Assembly: GCA_963383645.1 (NCBI GenBank)
Contig: OY726559.1
Coordinates: 108,058,235 to 108,122,234, forward strand
DNA from: Muscardinus avellanarius
Taxonomy: Eukaryota; Chordata; Mammalia; Rodentia; Gliridae
Direction of reading: 5' to 3'
Length of the DNA stretch: 64,000 nt
Shown here in pieces: positions 53,441 to 64,000 of the stretch (the first letter of the stretch is position 1; every line of letters begins with the position of its first letter). The notes under the pieces are model-generated. The model had not been told where the DNA came from. It made no database searches and worked only from the letters and a program-made list of their open reading frames with translations. Position numbers and translations under genes: made by a program.

Positions 53441-56107
53441 TGTGTCTGTCTTTAATTTGGGGATCTCCAGTGGTTTGGTGCTTTCCTTTCTTTCTTCTTC
53501 TTCTTCTTTTTTAATCTAAACAATAGAAACATTTTCTGAGAGCTATTCTGAGGCAGGCACTATGGTAGACCTGAAGATAAGAGAGAAGTCCTGAACTACA
53601 CAGCTTAAGAGGGGTGCTGAATGAACAGAGGATTGCCCGCCAAAAGCAGGTGTCACCAGGGCTGGAAACAGGTTCTGAAGAGCCCCATGTAACCATGCCC
53701 GGAGGAGCATCCAGGGGAGAGGGTGGGGCAGAGAATCCCGAAGGTAAGGGCAATAGAGTGAGGGAGTGGTCTGCTGTCTGCGGGTTTGGGCCTTATGGCT
53801 CCGCCTACTCCTGGCCCGAGTGGTCTGGCTAACCAGAGCCAGCTGTGTAGTGGGTGAGCTTTTCCCTGTCCGGAGCTCCCCCCTGGCCCCTAAGCTCGCT
53901 GCCTCCCACGCCCTGGCATGACACAGGCATTTCTAGCCATTTCCCAGGAATCTATTTAGAGCCAGCATCCTGTGCAGCTCATGAGGAGTCACAAGCCCAG
54001 GATGAGATTCGAGGAGGAGCTTGGAAGGAAACATGATGAACGTGCACAAAGCCAAGGGGGAAACATGCGTGTTTTCACCAAACAGGATGCTCACACACCA
54101 CTTTCTATAATCCAATCAGTATGTGCCTCCTCAACACCCTGTGAAGATGTAAAGCCACAGGAGAGAGGCTCCTTCCTCAGATGGAGCTGGCCTCCTCCGG
54201 CTGCTCCCTCCTGCCCTGTGCTCCCATCTCACACCCTGCACCTTCTGACCGCCAGCTTCTCCAGGGACCCCAGCATCGCTTGAGGTTGCATGATGTGAAT
54301 GATCTTGTCCACAGCAAGTGCTCAGTAAATGATCGCTGGATTTTATTAAATAGAAAAAAGCCATTCAGGTACAAAGTGTGGGCAGACTTCGAAGCATCTA
54401 AAGTCCAGTTCTCATTTTGAAAGGCTGGAAAACGATTTTGAATTCTAATTGTTCTTTGGTTAAAAAAAAAGAAAAAAGCCATAAGCGGGTCGTGGTGGTG
54501 CACGCCTGTAATCCCGGCACTTGGAAAGCAGAGACGGGGATCCCACAGGCTTGAAGTCAGCCTCAGCTACTTAGTGAGGCTCTAGCAACTTAGTGAGACC
54601 CTGTTTCCAAATAAAATATAAAATAGGTCTGGGAGTATAGCCTGGAGGTAGAAAAGCCCCTGATTTTCACCCTCAGCACGCGAAAAAAAAAAGCGCTATA
54701 TAAAAATGTTCCCATAATTCTCTAATAAATAGTCAGCAAATGACAAAATGGCATCTTCAGCCTGGTGTGGCTGGCCGAGGAGGCGTGTGTTGAGCACAGC
54801 ATAAAAGCTCTGTTGTCAGGGCCACTGACTTGTCTGTAAGAGGTGAAAGGGTCTGAAGCGTGAACATGGGTGGCAGATGTTAGTTCATTTTCCCACAGCT
54901 GACACAGAAACCTGCCATGCATGTGGTCACTTGCAGGCAAAACAAACATCCGGGCTTGCGTGGGACAGGAATGGCGGCAGGAACTATCTCTTGTTGCGCA
55001 GGGCGTTGAGTTGTTTTGCGCTTAGCCAAGACGCCGATGGCATCACAACACTGGGACTGGCCAGGGACGGTGGGAAAAGTACCCACACTTCATTTTCACT
55101 TCACCAGCAATTCAGGGTTTCAAGAAATCTTTGAACAGTCACACTGTTCAAGCAACTTTTTGAGGAGAGAACCCTTAATTTTTTTTTTTTTAATTCAAGT
55201 CAGACAAGTGACAGTGACATATCTTGGTGTCAGGTCATACCACTTCTGACGTCTTAGAAGCAGTCCATGCCAGTTCTCTTCTCCGGCAGGATAGCTCGTC
55301 TTGGTTTTTGCAAGGGCTCAAGGAGCCTCCCTCCAGTTCTACAGGGAAATTGCAAAATGCTACTGAATATTCTAAAAATGAAATTACATATTCATTTTTT
55401 AAATTTGCAGGTGCCATCCAACCCTTCTAGAAGATGTCAGTACTGTGGAATGACATTGTCCGACTTAATATTTTGCCCCTCTGAGACCCAGCTGCAAATT
55501 CTCAGAATAAGATGCTGATGGCACTGCGGTGCAATGGTGTCTGATTTTTACCTTGGTCAGCTGTGACCAACTATAGTTAGCCTATACTTATCTCTCTGTG
55601 TAGCCGTAAAAACTTTTGTAGACCCAACATGGTCTAGTACATTTTAGTAATTCTTGCTCTTTCTCCAAAAATTCTGGCCAAATCTCCCTCAATAACAAAG
55701 TAGCTAAGCATCCACATTTTACAATTGTAATGTGATCTGGGTATGAGGAAACTATTTCCCGGTCTCCAGGATCTAGAAAGTAAACATATAATAAACAAAC
55801 AGGAATGCGAGGCTCATGGCTGAGGAAGGGAATGTCCCACACATGGCCGTTCTAAGCTCTGCTTCACATTTCTTTCTCCTTCTCTCTGTGTTTAAGCATA
55901 GCTTGGTATGTGCCTGCAAGTTTTTGTGTATCACTATAACAAAACAAATAATTATATAAGATAAAGTCCAACTCGCTTTTACCCCCTGCCTTCCAGTTCT
56001 ACTGTAATATCCGTCAGCCATTTTCTTCCGTATGACTATTGAAAAGAATGGATGTAGAAAATAATTTTCAGGGAACAGTGTGTAGCCAATGCTTTCAGAT
56101 CTGCTTA
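53441..56107. other. Largely unique sequence, one SINE
   Basis: GC-richer from 53,600 to 54,300 with a good donor-like GAAG|GTAAGG at 53,743. An L2/MIR-like tail (gtgctcagtaaatgatcgctgg) lies near 54,318-54,340. No gene supported. Confidence 0.35.
54482..54692 (+). mobile_element. B1-dID SINE
   Basis: agcgggtcgtggtggtgcacgcctgtaatcccggcacttgg to ttttcaccctcagcac and poly(A). Confidence 0.92.
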
Positions 56108-56360
56108 CGAGCCTGGCGTGGTGATGCATGCTTGTAATCCCAGCATTTGGGAGGCTGAAACCAGAGGATCACAGGTTCACATCCAGCCTCAGCTGCTTAG
56201 TGAGGTCCTCCACAACTTAGTGAGACCCTGTTTAATAATAAAGAATAAAAAATAGGACTGGGGGTGTGGCTTACAGGTAGAATGACCCTGGGTTAAATAC
56301 CAGGCACTGCAAAACAAAAACAAAAATCAGGGCTGGGGATGTAGCTCGGGGGCAAAGTAA
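56108..56360 (+). mobile_element. B1-dID SINE followed by an ID fragment
   Basis: agcctggcgtggtgatgcatgcttgtaatccc to gggttaaataccaggcactgc and an (AAAAC) tail. Then a second, partial ID start (cagggctggggatgtagctcgggggcaaag) at about 56,328-56,358. Confidence 0.9.
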
Positions 56361-56929
56361 GGAGTCAAGCCCAAGAACATAGAAATTGCTTATTTAAATA
56401 GTAAAAGAAATATATGAATATGGTAAAAATCGAATTATAAAGAAAAATACAAAACAAGAAGCAAAAATTCTTTCTTACAATATCCTCCCCAAATATTGAA
56501 TTCAATTGACAAGAAAAACAGTGCTAGCAATTTGTGTTGCATCTTTCCAAAAGTACTATATGCATATTAAAGATACTGCAAATACCCATATGCTTTCTTC
56601 CCCACCAAGACCTACAACTTGATTTTTATCTTATCATATCTTGGAGATCTTTAAACATAACTAAACATGTATACCTTAGTTCTTACAAAGAAAATAAGTC
56701 TTCTGCTCTTTATTTCCATTGAGTGAAATATCATTATTTATCTAATCTCTTTTTGGTGGGTATTTGGATTGTTTTTGGGTGTTTGACAAATTATACTTCA
56801 GTAGATTTTTGCAAGTATTTATTTTGTACACATAAGAAAATAAATCTTACATCTGCAGAGTAAATTTCTAAAAGAGGAATGACTAGATTGTATGTATTTA
56901 TATCTTAATAATTACCTCTTAATTTAACA

Positions 56930-57138
56930 TTATTTGCAGTACTGAGGATGGAACCCAGGGGAATTTTACCTCTGAGCTACATCCCTCAGCCCTATTTTTA
57001 ATTCTTTATTTTGAAAAAAGGGCTCATTAAGTTGCAGAGGGCTTCACTAAGTAGCTGAGGCTGGCCACAAACCTGTGATCCTCCTGTCTGAGTCTCCCAA
57101 GTACTTGGATTACAAGCATGAGCCACTGTACCCAGTTT
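56930..57138 (-). mobile_element. B1-dID SINE
   Basis: gcagtactgaggatggaacccaggggaattttacctctgagctaca to gattacaagcatgagccactgtacccag. Confidence 0.93.
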
Positions 57139-57159
57139 TCCTCCGAATTTATTTACAGA

Positions 57160-57278
57160 AATTTTAACCAGTGGGAAATGGGGAAGGGCTAAATGAGTGA
57201 TGTGTGCTTGAATGCCTTTACCATCTTAAACCACATTAAGATGTATGATTACAATGCACCAATAAAAAAAAAAGGAAT
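57160..57278 (+). mobile_element. L1 3' end fragment
   Basis: G-rich start (gtgggaaatggggaaggg), then gattacaatgcaccaataaa and poly(A). It shares the 3' terminus of the 30.9-33.7 kb element, but the sequence between differs. Confidence 0.55.
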
Positions 57279-57451
57279 GCTAACTAATGTATACACATCA
57301 AGCACTACGACATGAGTATATTTTCAATTGCTCCCATCACTGGAAAATGCTTTGTTAGTAAAAAAAAATGTAAACACTATTATAAGTTACTATCATAAGT
57401 CCCCCTCACCCTGGAGCTTAGGGAAGTGCTTTTATTTTCACTTCCAGAATC

Positions 57452-57798
57452 ATCTGTGTTCGCTTTCTGTCACTGTGACAAAATACCCGAGATAATCAAC
57501 TTAAAAGGAAAAATGGTTTATTTTTGCTCATGGTTTCAGTCTATGGTTATTTGGCTCTGTTGCTTTGGTCCTACAGCAGCACAGTACATCATGGCAGAGC
57601 ACAGGGTAGGAGATGGCTGTTTACCTCATGGTGGCTGGAAAGCAAAGAGAGGAAGAGGAGGCACTGGGTTCTGATACCCCATTTGGTGGCATACCTCAGG
57701 CTTCACCTGCTGAAGGTTCCATAACCTCTCATTAGTGACACAGGCTGAAACCAAGCCTTCAACACATGGACCTCTGGGGGCAGTTAAGATCCAAACTA
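57452..57798. mobile_element. LTR-like interspersed repeat (copy 3 of 3)
   Basis: gctttctgtcactgtgacaaaatacccgagataatcaactt is followed by gtttatttttgctcatggtttcagtc, acagtacatcatggcagagca, cctcatggtggctgg, aaccaagccttcaacacatgg and ttaagatccaaacta. The best-preserved copy; a SINE inserted in its 3' end. Confidence 0.6.
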
Positions 57799-57965
57799 GC
57801 CAAATGTGGTGGTATAAGCTTTCAACTCAGGTCTTGGGAGGCTGAGATGGAAGGGTCACAGTTTCAAGGCCAGCTTCTGCAACGTAAATCCTCATTCAAA
57901 GTAAAAAATAAAATATAGAGCTGGGGGTATAGCTCGGAGTCAGAATGCTCATTGCTTCAGTCCTC

Positions 57966-58052
<87 letters not shown>
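57799..58052 (+). mobile_element. B1-dID SINE with 82-bp (CA)n tail inside its TSD
   Basis: gccaaatgtggtggtataagctttcaactc to tcagtcctcagtaa, then (CA)n 57,970-58,051 with one CATA interruption. Perfect TSD gatccaaacta at 57,788-57,798 and 58,053-58,063 brackets SINE plus CA tract. Confidence 0.94.
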
Positions 58053-58054
<2 letters not shown>

Positions 58055-58168
58055 TCCAAACTATAGCAACGTAGCAACGTCTATACCATGTAATTTTGAT
58101 ACAATGGGAATATTTTCTTTTGTAGTTCAAATAGATTAGATCCAAAAAATTTGTCTCTAACTGCTTTT

Positions 58169-58370
58169 TTTTTGTGTGTGTGGTGATACTAGATATTGAA
58201 CCCAGGGGCATTCTACCTCTGAGCTATACCCTCAGTCTTATATTTTTTTAATTTTTATTTTGAAACAGGGTTTTGCTAGAGTCTTACTTCTTGCTGAGGC
58301 TGCCCTTGAACCTCTCATCTCAGCCTCCCAACTACTGAGATTACAGATGTGTGCCACCATGCTTGGCTTT
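58169..58370 (-). mobile_element. B1-dID SINE with TSD
   Basis: (T)n(GT)n, gatactagatattgaacccaggggcattctacctctgagctatac to tgtgtgccaccatgcttggc. TSD taactgctttt / taactactttt at 58,158-58,168 and 58,371-58,381. Confidence 0.93.
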
Positions 58371-58729
58371 TAACTACTTTTGGAATAAAACTTCACTTGT
58401 AAAATGAAAGACTAGAGTATGAGAATATTCATTAAAAAATAGACCTTGGGAGGGTGTCATTAGCGGCAAAGCAGTGTAATAAGGGCAAACTGAGTTGCTC
58501 ACTGGTGAGAACGAGAGACGGCAATCCTGTGGTATCAAAATGCAGGAGCCCAGAGGTAATCATAAACCTCTTGTAATGTTATTATCTCTCCATAGGGTTA
58601 TAATTCCTAGAATGATGACATAAGTTTTACAGGATCTATAATGGGAGGGACAACAGTAAGTACTGTACTTAGTTCTTATTTTTTTTTTCACCCTAAAGAC
58701 AAAATCTGGGCTTCTTATTTTAGCTTCTT

Positions 58730-58946
58730 CTTTTTTTTCTTCTTGAAGTACTGGGGATGGAGCCCAGGGGCATTCTATCTCCAAACTACACCTCCAGCCC
58801 TATTTTTTTATTCTTTATTTTGAAACAAAGTCTCATTGAATTGTAGAGGGCCTCACTAAGTAGCTGAGGCTATCCGCGAACCACAGTCCTCCTGTCTTAG
58901 CCTCCCAAATGCTGTGATTACAAGCATGTGCCACCACGCCGGGCTC
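58730..58946 (-). mobile_element. B1-dID SINE
   Basis: gtactggggatggagcccaggggcattctatctccaaactacacc to catgtgccaccacgccgggc. Confidence 0.94.
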
Positions 58947-59477
58947 TAAGTTCTTACAGAAGGGATGCTCTTTTTTTTTTTTTTTTTCACACGTAGACCT
59001 GAAAAGTTGGCTACCTCAGGATCCCTCTGCAGGCTTACACATTTTCCTTAGCTTGAAAAGCCACACATCTCTTTCTCAGGATCATTCCTCTAGCAAAGGA
59101 GATGTCCAGAACAACAATTCTTGGTAAGATAATATTCAGATTCAAGGGAAAATATGTGAGTTCCAGCCACTTAAAGTACAGTGTGGTCTGCTACAAAAAT
59201 GTTTCTCTAACACTAAGGATTCATCTGTAGTTGGTGAAGAGAAAAATTATGCCAGTATCACATGGAATCCGTGGAACTCAAACATAATTTTCTCATAAGA
59301 AAAGCTGGAACAGGAATAAAATTATACCCTTTTGGATTAAAGGAAAAACTTTTAGTGTGGCTGCTGCTGGGAAGTATTTCTGGAAGAACTTATGTTTTAA
59401 GAAAATTAAAATAAGTGCTTGATTTCTGATTTTAGTGAAATTTGATGGTACCTGGCATTTATGCCTTGTTACATACT

Positions 59478-59822
59478 GAAATAGGTCAACTTCAAATTCA
59501 TATGCTTATCCTCAGAAATCACAATGTGACTGTGTTTGGAGACAGAGCCCCTAAGGAGGTAATTTAGAAAAAAACGAGGTCATCCACACTAACATTCTTC
59601 TAAGAAGAGGAGATTAAGACATGATAATATAGAGCGGCCCTGTGAAGACGCAGGAAGGAGAGACTATCTACAGCCCACGGAGAGAGGCCTCAGAAGGAAC
59701 TAACTCTCATGGTACCTTGATCTTAAACTTCCAGCCTCTACCATTATGAAAAATTAAATTTCCGTCGTTTAAGCTATTCAGTCTACGGTATTTTGTGATG
59801 GCAGCCCCCAGCAAATTAATAT
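59478..59822 (+). mobile_element. MaLR LTR (MLT1/MST-like)
   Basis: Landmarks: caatgtgactgtgtttggagacagagcccctaaggaggtaa, gtgaagacgcaggaaggaga, cttaaacttccagcctctacc, ttcagtctacggtattttgtgatggcag, ending in cccagcaaattaata. Confidence 0.8.
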
Positions 59823-59885
59823 ACTCTCATTCATAGAACTTGAAATACACTTCCACAAAAGTTAAAGATTTAAAATTAATCATTA

Positions 59886-60066
59886 TGGCAATCCTAGTAC
59901 TTGGGAGGCTGAGACAGGAGGATCACACAGGTTTGAAGCCAGCTGTAGGTACTTAGTGAGGCTCTCGGCAGCTTAGTGAGACCCTGTTTCCAAATAAAAT
60001 AGGTCTGGGAGTATAGTCTGGAGGTAGAAAGCCCCTGGGGTCCATCCCCAGTACAACAACAATAAA
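59886..60066 (+). mobile_element. 5'-truncated B1-dID SINE
   Basis: Begins at ggcaatcctagtacttgggaggctgag (first ~20 bp of the left half missing) and ends tccatccccagtac. Confidence 0.9.
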
Positions 60067-60079
60067 AAATGATGCATTA

Positions 60080-60985
60080 TGGTACTGTTTATGATAGAAT
60101 AAAGAATTGGAAACAAATTAATGTTCCTTCATAGGATACTGGAAACTATGGTGTATCTATCCACACAGTGGAATATGATTCAGCCATTAAAAAAAATGGA
60201 GCAGGGAACCCAGTGTACTGGTGCATGGCTATAATCCCAGTTCTTGGAAGACTGAGACAGGGGAATCCCAGGTTAAAAGCCAGCCTCAGCAACTTATGAG
60301 ACCCTCAGCAACTTAGATTGTTTCAAAGTACAAAATATTAAGGACTGGGGGTGTAGATCAGAGGCAGAATGTCTCTGGGTTCAATCCCAAGTACCAAAAC
60401 AAAACAAAACAAAAATATAAAGAAGGCCTTTGTGATCTGCTATGAGATCATCTCCAGGATATAATTGTGAATGAAACAAAACAAAAAGCAAAGAAACAGG
60501 TACTTCCCCAGAGCGATGTTGCCCTGAGTTTCATCTGGGAGTGTAGCATAGAGGAAAGGTGTCCCTGAGTTTGAACCTCAGTACCCTCCTCCCCACTCAC
60601 CCCAAAATAAAACTGAGGAAGTCCTCTGTGATCTGACTGAAAACAATAACAAGAAGCAAGGTGCTGCAGAGTATAAGCAGTATGTTACCTTTGTATTAGA
60701 AGGACAAACAAAACTATGTATATATGTATGTAAACCTATATACACATACATATATGTATATATGTATACATGTATGTATCTCCTGATTTTTGTGAAAAAT
60801 AAATGCAAGAGGATAGATTAAAAAATGGCAATGGTTACTTGGGGAGGGATGGATGGACATGGTAGTGAGCTAGATACTATAGGCATGGCAATATGACATC
60901 CCTGAGTATATCTTTAAATAGTTTAACTTTTTGAGTCATATAAATGCTTTACAAACTAAAAATAAATTGAAACGGCTGAGAGAAG
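60080..60985 (+). mobile_element. Old L1 3' region (L1M-type), split by SINE sequence
   Basis: gtatctatccacacagtggaatatgattcagccattaaa is typical of the L1M ORF2/3'UTR junction. It continues after a SINE with atctccaggatataattgtgaatgaaac, an AT-rich block and cttggggagggatggatgg. Non-coding and ancient. Confidence 0.7.
60202..60412 (+). mobile_element. B1-dID SINE inside old L1
   Basis: aacccagtgtactggtgcatggctataatccc to ggttcaatcccaagtacc and an (AAAAC)n tail. A further ID-like piece (atctgggagtgtagcatagaggaaagg) lies at about 60,533-60,585. Confidence 0.9.
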
Positions 60986-62339
60986 CAAACCTTAACATTG
61001 AATATAATCAGAAATAATAAATCAAATCACTCTTCAAGTTGATAACATAACCATGCAGGAAAAAAGAATAAAAATAACTTGAACAGAGTAATTTGAATTA
61101 AGTCTAAGAACTAAAAAAAAAAAAAGTAATAAAGTCTAAAACTTTGTAGGCTTGTTGTTAGGACTGGTATTGGAGTGCTGAAGTAATTTTGTTTGTATTG
61201 AAAGATTGAGCAAAAGAAAAAGAAGGTTCAAGTAGTTGAAAACTGGAATTTCCCCTGGTTAACATCCTAGATAACTATGGAGTGGAAAGTGAGAGAAAGA
61301 GCCTTGAAATTGGAAGGCATCATTATCAACTCTTTGTCAAGGGCACTGGTCACACCTGCTGGGGTGTGGTTCCTAAATGTCCCTCTCCACTAAAGAAGAC
61401 ATCCTGGGCAAATGGCCAGTTCCTAGTTTGCAGGAGGAAAAGCACGAGGCAACCCTAGTGCCACAGGAGTGTTCAAAGACATGGCTGAAGGTCTCAGGTC
61501 CAGGCTGCAAGGGGCCTCCAGTGGGTACATTTGAGACAGAAAAACTCATAACACATCAAATATATAAATTACATTATACATAATAACATATTAAGAGATG
61601 ACACATTGAATTAAAGAAAACAACACAGGGATGAAGGGAAACTCTACAGAAGCATGGCAATTAATAAATGCAGAAGGGATGAAGACAGTACAAGTTTACC
61701 AATGCAGTAACTTACTGGGTGAAGGACATGGCATTGGAGAGCAGCATTACACTTAGCATCACCACTGGATCCACCTGTCCCTGGATGTACCTGCTGTGGT
61801 TCAACTGGAAGCGTATAGTAGTATAACACTTACGTAGCATACTTGCTAAAATAGTTAACCTGCATCCAAACATGAGAAGCCAATCAAACAGATCCAGATT
61901 GTTGGACTGCCTTCAGAACTGCTGGCATGAGCTTTTGAAAACTGTCAGTGTCATAAAATGTGAAGATTTTGGGTGGAGGAGAGGACTATTCTAGATTATA
62001 GATTTAAAAAACATGAAAATTAATTGAAATGCCTAACTTTGGAGTTGATTCTGGATTGAAATAAATAGCAAAGAGAATATATCATTAGGTCAACTAGAGA
62101 AATTTGAATATGGAACATATGCTAGGTAATATTACTATTTCTTCACTTCAGAGGGTCTAGCAATAACATAAACAGAATAATCATTTAATTTTTCAGATAT
62201 ACCCAAGTATTTAAGTTGAAATGTTATAATATCTATAATTCATGTCAAATAGCTTAGCAAAACAAGCAACTTCTTAAAGTTTTCTAAATTTAGGTTTTGT
62301 ATTTAGGTATATAATCCACACTGATATAAATTTTGGCAT
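60986..62339. other. Unique sequence, nothing recognised
   Basis: No repeat or exon is evident. A GC-richer patch lies at 61,340-61,540. Confidence 0.35.
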
Positions 62340-62859
62340 ATGAAGTGACTTGTGAAGGTTTTTTTTAGAAAAAATACACAATTGTTCACACCCCATTAAT
62401 TGATCATATTTCTCCAACTAATTATCTTTGCTTCTTTGTAAAAAAAAAAAAACTAGTTGATTATGTGTGTGTGAGTTACTTTCTGGACTCTATTCTGGTC
62501 CATAGATCTACTTGTATTTCCTGACACCAATACCATACTGTCTTGATTTATGTAAATTTGTAATGCATCTTGAAACCAGGTAGTGTGAATTCTCTCACTT
62601 TGTTCTGCTTTTCAAAGCATTTTGAATATTCCAAGACCTTTGCATTTTCACGTAAATTTTGAATCGGCTTGTCAATTTTTCCAAAAGAAGTCTTGGGTTT
62701 TTTTTAATTTGGGATGAATTGATTAGTTTTGGGAGGACTGATATCTTAACTATTGATCTTTCAATCTATTAATTCATTTATTTAGGTTTTCTTTATAATT
62801 TTAGCAATATTTTTAGTTTGCAATATATAAATATTAACCATATTTTATCAGGTTAATTT

Positions 62860-63057
62860 CTTTTTTTGAGGGTACTGGGGATGGAACCCAGGGGATATTG
62901 TACCTCTGAGATACACCCCCAGTCCTATTTTATATTTTATTTGGGAACAGGGTCTCACTAAATTGCTGAGAGCCTCACTAAGTAGCTGAGGCTGGCAATC
63001 CTCCTGTCTCAGCCTCCCAAGCGCTGGGATTACAAGCGTGTGCCACCATGCCTGGCT
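62860..63057 (-). mobile_element. Young B1-dID SINE with 13-bp TSD
   Basis: ggtactggggatggaacccaggggatattgtacctctgag to gattacaagcgtgtgccaccatgcctggct. Perfect TSD atcaggttaattt at 62,847-62,859 and 63,058-63,070, in an inverted L1. Confidence 0.96.
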
Positions 63058-63451
63058 ATCAGGTTAATTTATGACTATTTAATATGTTTTTATACTATTA
63101 TAAATAGTATTTCAAATTTTCAATTCCCAATTGTTGCCAATGTACAGAAAACAATTTTTGAATACTGACCTTGCTAAATGCACAAATTCATTCTGTTGGC
63201 TTGCTTGCTTTCTTTCCTTTTTTTGGTCACTTTCTTTGAATTTTCTGTATAGATGATGATGTCATATGTGAATACAGAGAGTTTTACTACTTTTTTCCCC
63301 AAAATAGATGCCATTTATTTCTTTTTCTTGCCATATTGTACTGTTACGTATAGTATAATGCTGAACAGATGTGGTGGAGCAGACAGTCTTGACTTGATCC
63401 TAGAGGAGAAGCATTTAATCTTTCAAGATTATGTGAAGTTAGCTGTAAGTT

Positions 63452-63628
63452 GTATTTTTGCATGTGTGTGCTATTGGGGATGGAAGCCAGAGGCATTTTA
63501 CCTCAACATTACACACCAGCCCAATTTTATTTTTTATTTGGAAACAAGGTCTCAGTAAGTTAATGAGAGTCTCACTACCTTCTGAGGGCTCTCTTCCAAC
63601 CTGTGACCTTCCTGTCTCAACTTCCCAA
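63452..63628 (-). mobile_element. 5'-truncated B1-dID SINE with TSD
   Basis: gctattggggatggaagccagaggcattttacctcaac to cctgtctcaacttccca; about 35 bp of the 5' end is missing. TSD agctgtaagtt / agctgtaggtt at 63,441-63,451 and 63,629-63,639. Confidence 0.9.
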
Positions 63629-63900
63629 AGCTGTAGGTTTTTTATAGATGCTATTTATCAAGCGGAGGAAGTGTCTTCTATTTATAGATAGCTTCGTTTT
63701 TTTTTAAAAAAATCAGGGATGGATGTTAAATTTTGTTCAATGTTTTTTTCAATTTATTAAAATTATCATAGACCATTTTTTATCTTTCTTTTTTTTCTGT
63801 TAGTCTGAAAAACCAGTTCCTTTTCATTTTGAAAGTTTAAACTAAATAATTCTAGTTTAGTAAATTTTTTCTCTGAGTTTTTTAAATAGAGAAATAAAAA

Positions 63901-63970
63901 TTGCATATATATGTGTATATATAAGTATATATGATGTACAACATGGTGTTTTGATATATATATGCATTTT
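63901..63970. repeat. AT-rich (TATA)-type low-complexity tract
   Basis: Imperfect TATATA/TATG repeats near the window end. Confidence 0.7.
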
Positions 63971-64000
63971 AAAATGTATTGTGAAATTAAGTCAAGCTGT

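Larger units (their letters stand above)
62340..63840 (-). mobile_element. Old L1 ORF2/3' fragment, minus strand, with two SINE insertions
   Basis: Plus-strand landmarks of an inverted L1: ggactctattctggtccatagatctac, accaataccatactgtcttgat, ctcactttgttctgctttt, gatgatgatgtcatatgtgaatacagag, aagcatttaatctttca. Many stops. B1-dID SINEs with their own TSDs interrupt it at 62,860 and 63,452. Confidence 0.8.

Noticed and set aside
57945..58211. Frames through CA/TG repeats (poly Thr-His or Cys-Val) here and near 14.0, 17.5, 35.7, 41.1, 47.1 and 52.8 kb
   Set aside because: Dinucleotide repeats are stop-free in several frames; no coding evidence.
1..64000. CRISPR array, operons, ribosome binding sites, bacterial mobile elements
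   Set aside because: The sequence is vertebrate nuclear DNA; regularly spaced repeats are microsatellites or SINEs, with no prokaryotic organisation.

Overview
This window is mammalian nuclear DNA, most likely from a squirrel-related rodent (Sciuromorpha or a close relative). The main evidence is about fifty copies, on both strands, of one dimeric SINE: a 7SL/B1-like left half, an A-rich linker, and a shortened tRNA-Ala-type ID right half. This is the B1-dID architecture known from squirrels, mountain beaver and dormice. Several copies keep near-perfect target-site duplications (TSDs), so the family was active recently in this lineage. Older mammalian repeats (MIR, L2, MER5-type hAT, MaLR LTRs) lie beneath this layer.

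The one protein-coding gene I recognise is WARS2, mitochondrial tryptophanyl-tRNA synthetase, on the minus strand. Its first coding exon is 39,563-39,652 and encodes a basic mitochondrial presequence ending at a good splice donor. It lies in a CpG island (about 39,040-39,790) carrying NRF1, CRE-like, ETS, Sp1 and YY1-type sites plus a perfect RFX X-box palindrome and a CACGTG E-box. Positions 1-39,562 are therefore probably WARS2 intron 1, and positions above about 39,790 are upstream sequence. I found no second WARS2 exon.

Layout. 0.1-7 kb: MaLR LTR with a nested LTR-like insert, MER5-type element, 3' half of an L1, several SINEs. 7.2-13.6 kb: the longest SINE-free stretch, AT-rich, with an uncharacterised retrocopy and possible conserved noncoding sequence. 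13.6-30 kb: SINE clusters, a long minus-strand L2 split by a chain of three SINE left halves, MaLR LTRs, MIRs, microsatellites. 30.9-33.7 kb: an unusual L1 derivative with 5'UTR, an open ORF1 and an L1-like 3' end, but no ORF2; an old inverted L1 fragment lies in its place. 34-39 kb: SINEs and unique sequence. 39-39.8 kb: WARS2 promoter. 40-64 kb: dense SINEs, L2, LTR-like repeats and two old L1 fragments.

Most open frames of 60-140 codons fall in repeats, microsatellites or the CpG island and look like chance. The two coding segments I support are WARS2 exon 1 and the L1 ORF1. The strongest candidate for something undescribed is the ORF2-less L1 unit at 30,876-33,691. All repeat family assignments were made by eye from remembered consensus features, not by a database search.
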